Source: an uncultured Faecalicatena sp.
Lineage (GTDB): Bacteria > Bacillota > Clostridia > Lachnospirales > Lachnospiraceae
Direction: 5' to 3'
Assembly (NCBI GenBank): GCA_902489075.1
Contig: CABTYO010000008.1
Location: 13,215 to 77,214 of the forward strand
Length of the DNA: 64,000 nucleotides
Shown here: one piece after another, positions 53,464 to 62,769 of the stretch
How positions within the stretch are numbered: position 1 is the first letter of the stretch
How the letters are laid out: every line of letters starts with the position of its first letter
Notes under the pieces: generated by a model
The model's database searches: none
The model's input: the letters and a program-made list of their open reading frames with translations, nothing else
What the model was told of the DNA's origin: nothing
Program-made: the position numbers and the translations under genes

Positions 53464-54375
53464 TTAACCTTCGATTTCCCTGATTTCCCGCCGTGTCAGT
53501 GGATTGACATGCACCATACAGTGTTTCACCTCCGGAAACTGCTCTTCTACTCTGTTATGCACATCTTCCGCTATCTTATGCGCCTCTTTCAACGTCAGAT
53601 TCTCATCCGCCGCAATTTCGATATCCACATATGACCGTGCTCCGAACATCCTGGTGCGTATGGCGTCAATTTTCTCCACGCCACGGCTCTCCAGGACTGC
53701 CTGGCGGATCTGCTGGATCGTCCTGTCATCACAGGCTTTATCTACCATCTTGTTCATGGCATCCTGGAAGATATCCCAGGCCGCCTTTCCGATAAAGACG
53801 CAGATTACCACACTTGCCAGGGGATCCAGAACCGGGAATCCAAGCCTTGCTCCCAGGATACCCGCAAAAGCTCCGATGGAAGAAAGGGCATCCGAACGGT
53901 GATGCCAGGCATCCGCCATCAAGGCACCGGAATTGATCTTCTTTGCCGCGCCCCTTGTGTACCAGTACATCCATTCCTTCACAACAATCGATACAACTGC
54001 TGCAATAAGCGCCAGTCTTCCTGGAATCAGCGCCTCGCCAAGTCGTCCGGCGGCAATCTTCTGCACGCCCTGGATTCCAATCCCCACGCCGGTAGCAAAC
54101 AGGAGCACTGCCAGTAAAATGGATGCCACACATTCCATTCGCTCATGTCCATAAGGGTGCTCCTTATCCGACTTTTTGGCAGATATGGTCACTCCGATCA
54201 TGACAATAATCGTGCTGAACACATCCGAAGCAGAATGAACGGCATCGGATATCATAGCTCCTGAGTGGGCGATCAGGCCTGCTGCCAGCTTAAAGACAGA
54301 CAAGGCAACATTCACCCCGATACTTACCCCTGAAACGCGCATGGCAATTTTATTTGTATTCATTTTTTCCTGCAT
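53464..54375 (-). CDS. Cation diffusion facilitator metal exporter
   Basis: Exports divalent metal ions against protons. Six membrane helices; metal-site motifs SDAVHSASDVFST (helix 2) and ADAWHHRSDALSSIGAF (helix 5); cytoplasmic C-terminal domain with RQAVLESRGVEKIDAIRTR. The HSxSD and HxxSD patterns suit Zn, Co, Ni or Mn-type exporters. The start is uncertain: 54375 has GGAGG upstream, while 54363 (MNTNK) has AGGA. With 54375 it is 303 residues. The upstream leader resembles a NiCo riboswitch, which points to cobalt/nickel detoxification. Confidence 0.92.
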   Translation of the reverse strand: MQEKMNTNKIAMRVSGVSIGVNVALSVFKLAAGLIAHSGAMISDAVHSASDVFSTIIVMIGVTISAKKSDKEHPYGHERMECVASILLAVLLFATGVGIGIQGVQKIAAGRLGEALIPGRLALIAAVVSIVVKEWMYWYTRGAAKKINSGALMADAWHHRSDALSSIGAFAGILGARLGFPVLDPLASVVICVFIGKAAWDIFQDAMNKMVDKACDDRTIQQIRQAVLESRGVEKIDAIRTRMFGARSYVDIEIAADENLTLKEAHKIAEDVHNRVEEQFPEVKHCMVHVNPLTRREIREIEG

Positions 54376-54491
54376 TCCCTTTATATCCTCCAGTTCACAA
54401 GTATTTTCCTGCACACTGTCATTTTCTGTTCTCCTGGCTGCAATCGTTCTGGATTTACGCCCGTTCCCGGATTTTTATTTACACAAAAAGA

Positions 54492-54655
54492 ACCTGCGGA
54501 ACATTCTTCTAAACTGTCCCACAGATTCTCTTTCTACGCCCAAAGGCAATATAAAATATCCTTACCCAGGATATGAAATCATCATCTGCTGCCGCGACGC
54601 GGCCCGGCCCCATTCATACAGATACTGCTGTATGCATCGCCTGCTCAGTTTGTAC
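54492..54655 (-). promoter_or_regulatory. Probable NiCo (czcD-type) riboswitch in the CDF leader
   Basis: The leader of over 300 nt between the promoter and the CDF gene contains, in order on the minus strand, ACTGAGCAGGC, GGCCGGGCC, GCGGCAGCAGATG, AATCTGTGGGACAG and CCGCAGG. As I recall the motif, these are the conserved junction blocks of the cobalt/nickel riboswitch that sits before czcD-type CDF genes. One helix is extended compared with the usual compact form. A T-rich stretch (TTCTTTTTGTG) directly follows the last block. Confidence 0.72.
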
Positions 54656-54691
54656 TGTAGATTTGATATGCAGTGCAACGAGTTTCCTTAT

Positions 54692-54720
54692 ATAATATGC
54701 AGTTTTCCCTCATTTGTCAA
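54692..54720 (-). promoter_or_regulatory. Promoter of the CDF gene
   Basis: On the minus strand a consensus TTGACA (54720-54715), 17-nt spacer, TATTAT (54697-54692). It lies just upstream of the riboswitch blocks, about 310 nt from the start codon. Confidence 0.72.
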
Positions 54721-54777
54721 CTGCTTTTCCAGTTATACTAACCGATTTAACACAATTTTTACTGCCACACAATATCA

Positions 54778-54820
54778 GATGCGGCTGTTACGGAAATTGG
54801 ATTTCTGTAACAGCCGCATC
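54778..54820. terminator. Hairpin downstream of the small membrane protein gene
   Basis: GATGCGGCTGTTAC and GTAACAGCCGCATC form a 14-bp stem around an internal AGAAATCC-type loop. No strong T run follows on either strand, so its role as terminator is likely but not certain. With the promoter and riboswitch it accounts for the 510-bp gap between the two genes. Confidence 0.5.
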
Positions 54821-54885
54821 ACTATGAGGGGGGCTAATTTGTGGATTTATCCGTCTTCATATCTCATGCCTGTAATTTCTCTGAA

Positions 54886-55230
54886 TTACATATTTGCTTT
54901 CATCTTATACCTTTTCTCTTTCCTGATATATCCTGTATCCCTGCCATATTCTTCTTTGTCTGCTGCTTCCATTCTGTGGGGCTTTCTCTGCTGATCCAGT
55001 GGCACACTCCCCATCTCATCTTCCAGATGCATCCTGCGGAAGTCTTTCCTGTGATTGACGCCTCCACAAAAATCTTCAAATGCATATGCCATTCTTTCTA
55101 AGACAGTGAGACTGGACATCCTTTCTACGGAAAGTTTCCTGACAGAGCGGAGCCAATACTCTGTGAGCATCCAACAGGTAACCAACAGTGCTGCAACTGA
55201 AATCAAAACCATTATCATTCTCTCTAACAT
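54886..55230 (-). CDS. Small single-pass membrane protein, unknown
   Basis: 114 residues starting at ATG 55230, which has AAGGAG 8 nt upstream; the in-frame GTG at 55239 is too near that site. One N-terminal membrane helix (MIMVLISVAALLVTCWMLTEYWL) is followed by a charged cytoplasmic tail rich in Arg, Lys and Glu. No family recognised. It has its own ribosome site and a downstream hairpin, so I consider it a real gene with moderate confidence. Confidence 0.55.
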   Translation of the reverse strand: MLERMIMVLISVAALLVTCWMLTEYWLRSVRKLSVERMSSLTVLERMAYAFEDFCGGVNHRKDFRRMHLEDEMGSVPLDQQRKPHRMEAADKEEYGRDTGYIRKEKRYKMKANM

Positions 55231-55366
55231 AGCTTCCACTCCTTTTCTTTTGTTGTTATCTTTATATTAGTCCTCATTTTTTGATTAGTCAATATTTTTA
55301 TTCAATTTTTATATTTTTTCTGTTTTCGATCTATATTCTATGTGTTTTTCTATTAATTTCATTCTT

Positions 55367-56539
55367 TTATTTTTCCTTTTCACTCAGTGTTTTCAAATAA
55401 GCTTCCGCAGCCGGATCTTTTATCTCATATTTGCGGTACCATTCCTTATTGGCATCATTTCGCACAACTTCGGAACGGTTCTGGGAGAGAAAACGCACAA
55501 GCGGGTAGACATCCACCCAGATCTCATGGTTTCCTTCCCTCTGACTCTCATCAAAGATCAGCTGCAGGCCGAAATGAAGATGATAGGTATCTATATTATT
55601 GACATTCTCCGTTGTACTGTACCCGGTTCTGCCCATATATCCGATCACATCCCCGGCCTGCACCACATCTCCCTCTTCCAGTGATTCTGCAAAGGGAACA
55701 TTCTGGCGCAGATGGGCATAATAATAGTAACGTCGTCCGTCAAAGCTGTTGATCCCGATGCGCCATCCTCCATACTGGTTCCATCCCATCACAGCCACAT
55801 AACCGGACTCAACTGCAGTCACGGGAGTTCCGACCTGCCCCATGAGATCATGCCCCAGATGGTTGCGGCGGTATCCATAGCTTCTGGATACCCCGAAATC
55901 ATCATAATCCGTATAAGGGAATTCCTTTGCAATCGGAGAGTACGCCTTCAGCCCATAATACTTTTTCCATTCCTTTTTGCCGCTGTCAGCTTCCTGTGGT
56001 TTCTCTATCTCATACTCCCCCACCATACCATCCAGAACCGCACCGTAAGCCTCCCGGTAATAACCGTAATACTCCATATTGGCCGTCATTTCCTCCATCG
56101 TTGTCTCACCTGAGAGTATTTTCTCCGCCGCTTCGGTCATATCCTTTTCCCGGAAAGCAGTAAAATCACCGCCATACTTTGCCCCCAGGTATGCCAGCAG
56201 ATCTATCCAGTTCAGATGGATCTCTTCCTGATATGTCTCCACATCATATGTATATGCCTGGTTTAATGCCTCATAGGAAACATTGAACTCCACCCATTTA
56301 ATATAATCTTCTTTCTCCTGTATCTCTCCCTCTGCCGCACCGTCCTCTGCTTCACTGTCCTCTGCCGCACTGCCTTCTACTGCACTGCCTTCTACTGCAC
56401 TGCCCTCTGTCCTGACAGTATCCGCCGCTTTTTGATCTATTGTCCTGCCCGGCGCACTGCCAGGCCAGGCACCAGCTATCAGAAGAAGCAGCAGAATCTC
56501 AGCTCCTATCCCTGCCGAAAAAAAGAATCGTCTCCGCAT
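55367..56539 (-). CDS. M23-family metallopeptidase, membrane-anchored
   Basis: Peptidoglycan endopeptidase-like protein. N-terminal Arg-rich start and one hydrophobic segment (GIGAEILLLLLIAGAWPG), then an acidic repeat linker of EGSAV/EDSEAE units (residues ~45-70), a helical region, and a C-terminal LytM/M23 domain with HLGHDLMG (zinc HxxxD), GYVAVMGWNQYGG, YAHLRQNVPF and YHLHFGLQ. All four zinc/catalytic positions appear intact. Start chosen at 56539, since AGGAG lies 7 nt before it; two upstream ATGs overlap that site. 390 residues. Confidence 0.85.
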   Translation of the reverse strand: MRRRFFFSAGIGAEILLLLLIAGAWPGSAPGRTIDQKAADTVRTEGSAVEGSAVEGSAAEDSEAEDGAAEGEIQEKEDYIKWVEFNVSYEALNQAYTYDVETYQEEIHLNWIDLLAYLGAKYGGDFTAFREKDMTEAAEKILSGETTMEEMTANMEYYGYYREAYGAVLDGMVGEYEIEKPQEADSGKKEWKKYYGLKAYSPIAKEFPYTDYDDFGVSRSYGYRRNHLGHDLMGQVGTPVTAVESGYVAVMGWNQYGGWRIGINSFDGRRYYYYAHLRQNVPFAESLEEGDVVQAGDVIGYMGRTGYSTTENVNNIDTYHLHFGLQLIFDESQREGNHEIWVDVYPLVRFLSQNRSEVVRNDANKEWYRKYEIKDPAAEAYLKTLSEKEK

Positions 56540-56646
56540 GTACATGCTCCTGCCCATAAACTCTTAATAGTCTATGCGCCATGAACGCAACAAATTCTTC
56601 TGAATATAATGAATACAAACAACAATCATGATGTCAGGAGCAGACC

Positions 56647-57252
56647 ATGCATCTTATTTCATCACTTTTATTCGCACTCTCCGCAAATATAGACAGTTTT
56701 ATTGTCGGCATGTCTTATGGGATAAAAAAATCAGACATCAGCCTTTTGAAGAGTATCATCATCAGTCTTGTCACCCTGATCGGCACCATCGCCGCAATCC
56801 TGCTGGGTACAGAAATCTCGCGGTTTCTCCCTGCATCATCTACGTCAGCTGTCGGCTGTACCCTCCTGATCGGACTGGGTCTGTATTATATCCTGAAGGC
56901 TCTGTTTGGCTTTCTTGTAAAAAAATTCAGGAAAACGGAAGTAACATCCAGCGAACATACCTCTGAGCCGTCAGAAAAAGAAGCAGCACAGACAACTCTG
57001 CTTACCATGAAAGAAGGACTGTTTCTGGGGCTGGCACTCTCCATTAACAATTTTGGGATGGGCATTGGGGCCAGTATCACAGGCTTAAAACTGGTGCCGA
57101 CTGCGGTCATTTCCCTGATCGTCTCCGTCATTTTCCTGTATGCAGGTAACTTCATCGGGAAGACAAAGATGCCCCGGATATCCGACCAGATGGCTGATGT
57201 CATCTCCGGGCTGATTCTGGTGGGTCTTGGCGTTTACGAACTTCTTGTATAA
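56647..57252 (+). CDS. YtaF/MntP-like membrane protein
   Basis: 201 residues with six predicted helices in two repeats: SSLLFALSANIDSFIVGMSYG and LFLGLALSINNFGMGIGASITG, each with an Asn/Asp-containing motif typical of the MntP (DUF204) fold. Manganese efflux is established for MntP, and the shorter-loop YtaF version is annotated as a sporulation membrane protein in bacilli. An internal Glu/Ser-rich loop separates the halves. AGGAGCAGACC precedes the ATG. I favour YtaF-like; substrate unknown. Confidence 0.8.
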   Translation: MHLISSLLFALSANIDSFIVGMSYGIKKSDISLLKSIIISLVTLIGTIAAILLGTEISRFLPASSTSAVGCTLLIGLGLYYILKALFGFLVKKFRKTEVTSSEHTSEPSEKEAAQTTLLTMKEGLFLGLALSINNFGMGIGASITGLKLVPTAVISLIVSVIFLYAGNFIGKTKMPRISDQMADVISGLILVGLGVYELLV

Positions 57253-57254
57253 AA

Positions 57255-57300
57255 AGAAAGTCCTGCGCGGCATTCTTTCTGATACCGCACAGGACTTTCT
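57255..57300. terminator. Terminator of the YtaF-like gene
   Basis: AGAAAGTCCTGCGCGG pairs with CCGCACAGGACTTTCT, right after the stop codon, with an A run before and T-rich sequence after. Confidence 0.75.
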
Positions 57301-57377
57301 ATCTCTTATTTTACAATACCGCTGTAAATCCAACCGCAGGGCATGAAGGACAGGATGCCTGCAGGGACCCCTGCATT

Positions 57378-59285
57378 TTACAGCAGCAGGATTTCTCCTG
57401 TACTGTCAAGCCCATATCCACCTGCCGCCTCTGCCCGGGCGCGAAATTCACTGCTCTTAAGTACATTCAGAAACTGTCTGATCTTCTCCTGCTCCAGCGT
57501 CTCCTTTCGCACTGCAAAGTCATACTCCTCTTCCCCCACAGGGATAAAGTCCAGATCCATTGCATGAGCAGCCGAATAGACGCCCATCCCGGCATCTGCC
57601 CCGCCGTTTTTGACCAGTGCCGCCACTGCCATATGGGTTGCGGCCTCCTTATCATAGCCGTCGACCTCCTCCGGGCGGATTCCGGCCGTTTTCAGACAGT
57701 AATCCAGCAGGACTCTTGTCCCGGCGCCCCGCTGGCGGTTCACATAAGACACCCGTTTCAGGTCTTCGATCCCTTTGATTCCCTTTGGGTTGCCTTTCTG
57801 GACGATAATCCCCTGAATCCGCTTTACCCCTTTGATCAGGGCCATCTCCTGCCCCGGGAATAGTTTTTTCAGATAAGAAATATTATAGACCCCTGTCTCC
57901 TCATCCAGCAGATGGGTCGGTGCAATATGCGTCTCGCCGCGCTTTAGTGCCATCAGTCCGGCCATGCTGCCCACATGGGTACTGGACAGAAAGCTGCCCG
58001 GGTAAACCTGCGGCATCAGGTCTGCAAGGAAATCCAGAATCAGATCGTGGCTCCCGATGGATACCACCGTATGCCTGATTTCTTCCAGCTCGCGGTATAA
58101 TTCCACCTCCACTGTCTCTCCCGCCTCTGCTCCTTCACTGTTCTGTCCGATGATACAGAATCCATCCGCCCGCACCAGGCTCATTGCAGCGCCTGCACCT
58201 CTTGCCAGAGGGGATGCGATCAGCTTATCGCCTACTTTTCCCACCTTGACCCGGACGTATTCCTGATGCTTCAAGGAGGATACCAGGCGCTTGGAAAGCA
58301 CCGCCTCCACGGTATGTCCGGCAGAATGCCGTTCTCCTGACATCATGTCCATGACAGGCCTTACGAAGTTTTCGAAATCAATATATGCGGAGACAGGATA
58401 GCCCGGAAGCCCTATCACAGGCTTGCCTTCCACAATGGAAAGGATCACAGGCTTGCCCGGCTTGATCGCCACGCCATGCACAAGCACCTCGCCTATCTCC
58501 CTTAAAATATGCACGGTATAGTCTTCCGTCCCTGCACTGGAGCCCGCATTCACAACCACAATGTCATTCTCCGCAAGTGCCTTTTTAATGGTCTCCTTGA
58601 TCTTGTCATAATCATCCTCCACCGGGGCATACCGATGCGGAATCCCCCCATAACTTATCGTCATTGCCGCGAACATCCGGCTGTTGGACTCTATGATATC
58701 GCCCTCCTCTGGCTCCCTGTCCGGCTCGATGATCTCTGTTCCGGTAGGGATCAGCCCCACCTCCGGCTTTTTAATGACCTCCACATTCAGGATCCCGCCG
58801 CTTAACAGCACGCCGATGTCAATAGGACGGATTTTATGTCCTCCCGGTATCAGCATCTCCCCCGCTACGATATCCTCGCCGATGGGGCGGACATGCTGCC
58901 AGCCGCTTGCGGCCTCCAGGATCTGCACCCGGTCCTCATCCACCTCCAGCAGGTCTTCCGCCATGATCACCGCATCATAAGGAGGATTCACCGGGTCCCC
59001 GGTATCTACGACCCGGTAATCTTCTCCCTTCACAAGCGTGAGTGGATTCTCCTGTGACGCCCCTGCCGTCCGCTTCGACACTACTGCAATGCCATCCATG
59101 GCCGCCGCATTGAAAAGAGGGGAACAGCATTTTGCATAGACTGCCTCCGCCGTCATCCGGCCAAAAGAATCCTCCACCGGTATGACTTCATGCCTGGGTG
59201 TCATAAGCTTCTCCAGTGCCTGTGTATACAGCCTGCGTGCCTCCTCTGCTGGTATCGTCTTTAAGTATAAATTGCGTTTTCCCAT
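57378..59285 (-). CDS. MoeA fused to a periplasmic-binding-protein-like domain
   Basis: 635 residues. Residues 1-~410 are MoeA-like molybdopterin molybdenumtransferase: MDGIAVVS near residue 60, GTEIIEPDREPEEGDIIESNS, and VNAGSSAGTEDYTVHI and GLPGYPVSAYI. The C-terminal ~220 residues are a PBP-like (LysR-substrate-domain-like) module: SIGSHDLILDFLADLMPQVY, VQKGNPKGI, FVNRQRGAGTRVLLDY (here YVNRQRGAGTR) and DAGMGVYSAAHA. The fused domain may sense molybdate, tungstate or a cofactor. GAAGGAGGAATT sets the start at 59285. Next to a second moeA. Confidence 0.9.
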   Translation of the reverse strand: MGKRNLYLKTIPAEEARRLYTQALEKLMTPRHEVIPVEDSFGRMTAEAVYAKCCSPLFNAAAMDGIAVVSKRTAGASQENPLTLVKGEDYRVVDTGDPVNPPYDAVIMAEDLLEVDEDRVQILEAASGWQHVRPIGEDIVAGEMLIPGGHKIRPIDIGVLLSGGILNVEVIKKPEVGLIPTGTEIIEPDREPEEGDIIESNSRMFAAMTISYGGIPHRYAPVEDDYDKIKETIKKALAENDIVVVNAGSSAGTEDYTVHILREIGEVLVHGVAIKPGKPVILSIVEGKPVIGLPGYPVSAYIDFENFVRPVMDMMSGERHSAGHTVEAVLSKRLVSSLKHQEYVRVKVGKVGDKLIASPLARGAGAAMSLVRADGFCIIGQNSEGAEAGETVEVELYRELEEIRHTVVSIGSHDLILDFLADLMPQVYPGSFLSSTHVGSMAGLMALKRGETHIAPTHLLDEETGVYNISYLKKLFPGQEMALIKGVKRIQGIIVQKGNPKGIKGIEDLKRVSYVNRQRGAGTRVLLDYCLKTAGIRPEEVDGYDKEAATHMAVAALVKNGGADAGMGVYSAAHAMDLDFIPVGEEEYDFAVRKETLEQEKIRQFLNVLKSSEFRARAEAAGGYGLDSTGEILLL

Positions 59286-59335
59286 AATTCCTCCTTCAAA
59301 GCAGATATCCGAAATCCACCCTGCTGTTCCATAAA

Positions 59336-60568
59336 TCAAATCTCATATACAAATACCTGTTCTCCCTTTTTCAGCCCTTCCTGATTCTCCTCAATCAGGA
59401 GATATCCATCTGAGCGGGAAAGGGTGCTGATCAGCCCGGAACGCCCGAAGATGGGGCATGCCAGGAGCCTTCCATCCTCCATGCGCTTAAGATGTACCAG
59501 CTGACAGGTCAGTTTTCCCGGTGCAGCCGGAAGGTTGGTGGAGATCTCTGCCATCCTGGGATAGGGTTCTCTCTCCCCCGTCACTGCGCGCCACAGCCAG
59601 CCCACCAGCAGTTCAAAGACAAGCATGGCCGCCGCAGGATGCCCGGGCAGTCCCACGAGCAGAGTTTTTGACGGTCTGTCATATCCAAGGATCGTAGGCT
59701 TTCCCGGCTTTAGCGCGAGCCCATGGGTAAAAGCACCCTCACTTGCCAGTTCATCGATCACAGAATTGGTCTCATCCTTCTTCCCCTGGGAGCTTCCTCC
59801 TGAAACAACGACGATATCACTGTCTTCCATGGCTTTCGCAGCCGTCTGAAAGAGAAGTCCGCGTTCATCCTTTAATACCGCACAGCCCGTCACCTCAAAG
59901 CCCAGCTTCTGTGCCATGGCGCAGATCCCATAGGTATTGATATCCCTCACCTGGCCGGGCTTCGGTTTCCCGCCCGGCGGCACCAGCTCATCTCCTGTTG
60001 AGATGATGAATATCTTCCAGGGACGGTAGACTTTTACCCTGGTAATCCCTAAAGAAGCCAGGACTCCGATGGACGCAGGACCAAGTCTTGTCCCTCTGAA
60101 AAGGACCTTCTGCCCTTCCTTCATATCATCCCCGGCCTCTACAATATTTGCCCCCACAGACACACTCTGATAGACCGCCGCTTCAAAGTCAGAGAACAGT
60201 TCGCAGTACTCCACCATCACGACAGCATCCGCCCCTTCCGGGATCATGCCGCCGGTGGGCACATACACGCAGGTTCCGGGAGTGACAGATACATCCGCCG
60301 CCTTCCCCATCTCCACTTCTCCTGCGATCTTTAAGAACGCCGGAATGCTCTCGCCCGCTCCGCCTGTATCAGCCGCACAGACCGCATATCCATCCACTGT
60401 GGACCTCCGAAAAGACGGTACGCTTTCTCCTGCACAGAGGTCTTCTGCCAGTACAGCCCCCTGTGCATCCAGGAGTTCTTTTTCTATCACTTCAGGTGTC
60501 GGGTTTCCCATCGCCGTTAAAATCTTCTGACGGGCCTGGCCCACTGTATCTACATTCAGCAATTTCAT
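59336..60568 (-). CDS. moeA: Molybdopterin molybdenumtransferase MoeA
   Basis: Inserts molybdate or tungstate into adenylated molybdopterin. Typical segments: RRSTVDGYAVCAAD, VPTGGMIPEGADAVVMVE, IISTGDELVPPGGKPKPGQVRDINTY, VVVSGGSSQGKKDET and GLPGHPAAAMLVF. It has 410 residues. The start overlaps the tupC stop (ATGA), with AAGGAAGG upstream. Two MoeA paralogs beside a tungstate-type transporter suggest one may be specialised for tungsten. Confidence 0.95.
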   Translation of the reverse strand: MKLLNVDTVGQARQKILTAMGNPTPEVIEKELLDAQGAVLAEDLCAGESVPSFRRSTVDGYAVCAADTGGAGESIPAFLKIAGEVEMGKAADVSVTPGTCVYVPTGGMIPEGADAVVMVEYCELFSDFEAAVYQSVSVGANIVEAGDDMKEGQKVLFRGTRLGPASIGVLASLGITRVKVYRPWKIFIISTGDELVPPGGKPKPGQVRDINTYGICAMAQKLGFEVTGCAVLKDERGLLFQTAAKAMEDSDIVVVSGGSSQGKKDETNSVIDELASEGAFTHGLALKPGKPTILGYDRPSKTLLVGLPGHPAAAMLVFELLVGWLWRAVTGEREPYPRMAEISTNLPAAPGKLTCQLVHLKRMEDGRLLACPIFGRSGLISTLSRSDGYLLIEENQEGLKKGEQVFVYEI

Positions 60569-61170
60569 ACTTTCAAAAACCTTCCTTTTTCCATATAGTG
60601 GATCTGATCACAGATCTGATTGATATGATCCAGCTGATGGTTTACAATCAGCCATGTCACAGGCTCCTTTTTCTGTACATCCAGAATCATCCCCTCAAAC
60701 AGCTCTTCGCTTTCCGGGTCCAGGTTCGACAAAGTCTCATCTACCATAATCAGCTTCGGATGAAAGATCAGTGCCCTGAGAAAGGAAAGCTTCTGCCGCT
60801 CCCCGCTGGACAAAGACTTTGCATACTGCTTTTTCTGCCCCAGAAGCCCCACTCTCTCAAGCATCCGGTCGATCTCCTTCTCATCCGGCCGGATCCTGCG
60901 GATGGTCAGGGGATAGATCAGGTTCTGGTAGACGGATGTGTCCATGAGATAAGGCCTCTGGAACATCATCGTAATATCCCTGGCACCCAGCCCCTCATAA
61001 TCGATGCTGCCCCCATCCGGCTTTAAGATGCCTGCCGCCGTTTTCAGAAACACCGTCTTCCCACAGCCATTCGGACCGACGATTCCATGGATTTTCCCCG
61101 GCTCTATGTACAGATCGTCCACTTTCAGGCAAAACTTTCCGATCGTCTTTTCCAAATCAGTAATTCTCAT
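60565..61170 (-). CDS. tupC: ABC transporter ATP-binding protein (tungstate, TupC-like)
   Basis: Walker A GPNGCGKTVFL, signature LSSGERQKLSFLRAL, Walker B KLIMVDETLSNLD, switch His in WLIVNHQLDH. At 201 residues it is a compact nucleotide-binding domain without the MOP/TOBE extension of ModC/WtpC, which matches TupC. It overlaps tupB by 14 nt and moeA by 4 nt, so the order tupA-tupB-tupC-moeA-moeA/PBP is one operon. Confidence 0.9.
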   Translation of the reverse strand: MRITDLEKTIGKFCLKVDDLYIEPGKIHGIVGPNGCGKTVFLKTAAGILKPDGGSIDYEGLGARDITMMFQRPYLMDTSVYQNLIYPLTIRRIRPDEKEIDRMLERVGLLGQKKQYAKSLSSGERQKLSFLRALIFHPKLIMVDETLSNLDPESEELFEGMILDVQKKEPVTWLIVNHQLDHINQICDQIHYMEKGRFLKV

Positions 61171-61840
61171 CCTGTTCCTCCTCCTTCTGGAGTATATCGC
61201 AGATCCACTGCAGGATAAATGCCATCACAAGAAGCAGGATTCCAAGCGCAACCCCTTCTGTAAAGATTCCCTGGCTTTTCAGCAGTGAGATGGTCGTCGT
61301 CATGGTCCGCGTCCTTCCTTTGATATTGCCGCCTACCAGCATCACCGCACCCACTTCACTGATGGAACGCCCGAATCCGGTGACCATGCAGAAATAGATT
61401 TCCCGTCTCATCTCCCGGATCGTAAGCAGTACGCTCTGCCACCGGCTGGCTCCCATGGTCACCGCAAATGTCCGGATTCCGGGAGCCGATTTTCTGGCAT
61501 AGGAATAAATCATCCCGCAGATAATCGGGGTAATGATCAGTGTCTGAGCAATCACCATTCCCTTTATGGTAAATAAAAGCGACAAAGGACCCAAAGGACC
61601 CCTTCGCATAATCAGGAGATACACCACCAGGCCCACAACCACCGGCGGCACTCCCATCAGCGTCCGGTTGATGCGGACAATAATCTTCTTACCCGGGAAC
61701 TGGAACTTCTCAAGCAGAAGCCCCAGCACGATCCCCAGCACAGATGATATTGCGGTAGAACAGACTGCCATCGTAAAGGTCACTTCGATGGCACTCATAA
61801 TCCCTGGATCTGATATCACGCTTTTCAGCCACTCTATCAT
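61157..61840 (-). CDS. tupB: ABC transporter permease (tungstate, TupB-like)
   Basis: 227 residues with about five membrane helices. The cytoplasmic coupling loop has TMGASRWQSVLLTIREMRREI (shortened: MGASRWQSVLLTIRE), the EAA-type motif. LMGVPPVVVGLVVYLLIMRRGPLG (LMGVPPVVVGL) and ISEVGAVMLVGGNIKGRTRTMTT (EVGAVMLVGGNIKG) are characteristic of TupB. It sits 17 nt after tupA. Confidence 0.92.
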   Translation of the reverse strand: MIEWLKSVISDPGIMSAIEVTFTMAVCSTAISSVLGIVLGLLLEKFQFPGKKIIVRINRTLMGVPPVVVGLVVYLLIMRRGPLGPLSLLFTIKGMVIAQTLIITPIICGMIYSYARKSAPGIRTFAVTMGASRWQSVLLTIREMRREIYFCMVTGFGRSISEVGAVMLVGGNIKGRTRTMTTTISLLKSQGIFTEGVALGILLLVMAFILQWICDILQKEEEQDENY

Positions 61841-61857
61841 CCGTATGTTCCTCCTGT

Positions 61858-62769
61858 CTATGAATCAGTTCCTGCATTTGGCGTAAACAACGCCTGTCCA
61901 TACTCATCGATTCCATATTCGCCGATCAGTTTCTGTACTTTATCGGAACAGATCCACTCAATAAAATCATTGGCACCTTCATTATTTACCTCGGGATATT
62001 TCTCCGGACTGACTGCAATCACTCCGTACTGGTTCAGCAGATTTTTATCTCCTTCACAGACAATATCCAGCTCACTCTTAAGTGTCGCATCCTTGCTCTG
62101 TTTTAACCAGGTTCCTCTGTCCGTCAGGCAGTAAGCCTTCTGCTCGTCCGCCATGGTAATGGTAGCGCCCATGCCCTGTCCGGATTCCACGTAATTCGGG
62201 TCAGCAGACGGATCCAGATTCAATGCAGTCCAGATCTTCTTCTCTTTCTTATCTGTACCGGAATCATCCCCTCTGGATACAAACGGGAGCTGGTCATTGA
62301 CGATCTGCGTAAATACGGCATTGATATCATCGGTCTTTGCAATCGGCCCTTTTGGTCCGATGACTACAAAGTCATTGTACATGACAGGGAACCTTTCTAC
62401 GCCATAACCATTTGCGATAAATTCTTCCTCACTGGATTTGGCATGTACAAGAACCACATCCACGTCCCCGTTTTCGCCCATCTTCAAAGCTTCTCCGGTA
62501 CCCACCGCATTCCATTCCAGATCCCAGCCGGTATCCTCTTTAAACAGCGGCTTTAAGTAATCCAGAAGCCCCGTGTCTTCTGTGCTGGTCGTGGTGGCCA
62601 TCATCAGTTTTCCCTTATCCTTCACCTCGTCCTTGGACGCATTCTCTGCCTCATCCTTCTTCGTGTCAGCCGGCGCCTCTGTCTTCTTCTCGTCCTTCTG
62701 ACCGCCGCATGCGGCAAGTCCCAGTCCCATTACCATAACAAGTAACACTGCCAAAACCTTTTTCTTCAT
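61858..62769 (-). CDS. tupA: Tungstate-binding lipoprotein TupA-like
   Basis: Extracellular solute-binding protein. Lipoprotein signal peptide with lipobox LGLAACGG; a Lys/Glu/Asp-rich linker; then MMATTTSTEDTGLLDYLKP, the TTTS-x-DxGLL pattern of TupA that binds the oxyanion, VLVHAKSSEEEFIANGYG, and VSRGDDSGTDKKE. It has 303 residues. AAAAGGAGGAAAAGTTT precedes the ATG. Tungstate is favoured over molybdate on these motifs. Confidence 0.92.
   Translation of the reverse strand: MKKKVLAVLLVMVMGLGLAACGGQKDEKKTEAPADTKKDEAENASKDEVKDKGKLMMATTTSTEDTGLLDYLKPLFKEDTGWDLEWNAVGTGEALKMGENGDVDVVLVHAKSSEEEFIANGYGVERFPVMYNDFVVIGPKGPIAKTDDINAVFTQIVNDQLPFVSRGDDSGTDKKEKKIWTALNLDPSADPNYVESGQGMGATITMADEQKAYCLTDRGTWLKQSKDATLKSELDIVCEGDKNLLNQYGVIAVSPEKYPEVNNEGANDFIEWICSDKVQKLIGEYGIDEYGQALFTPNAGTDS

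Noticed and set aside
54341..54994. 217-residue plus-strand open frame
   Set aside because: It overlaps the CDF start, the riboswitch-like leader and the end of a better-supported minus-strand gene, and has no ribosome site.
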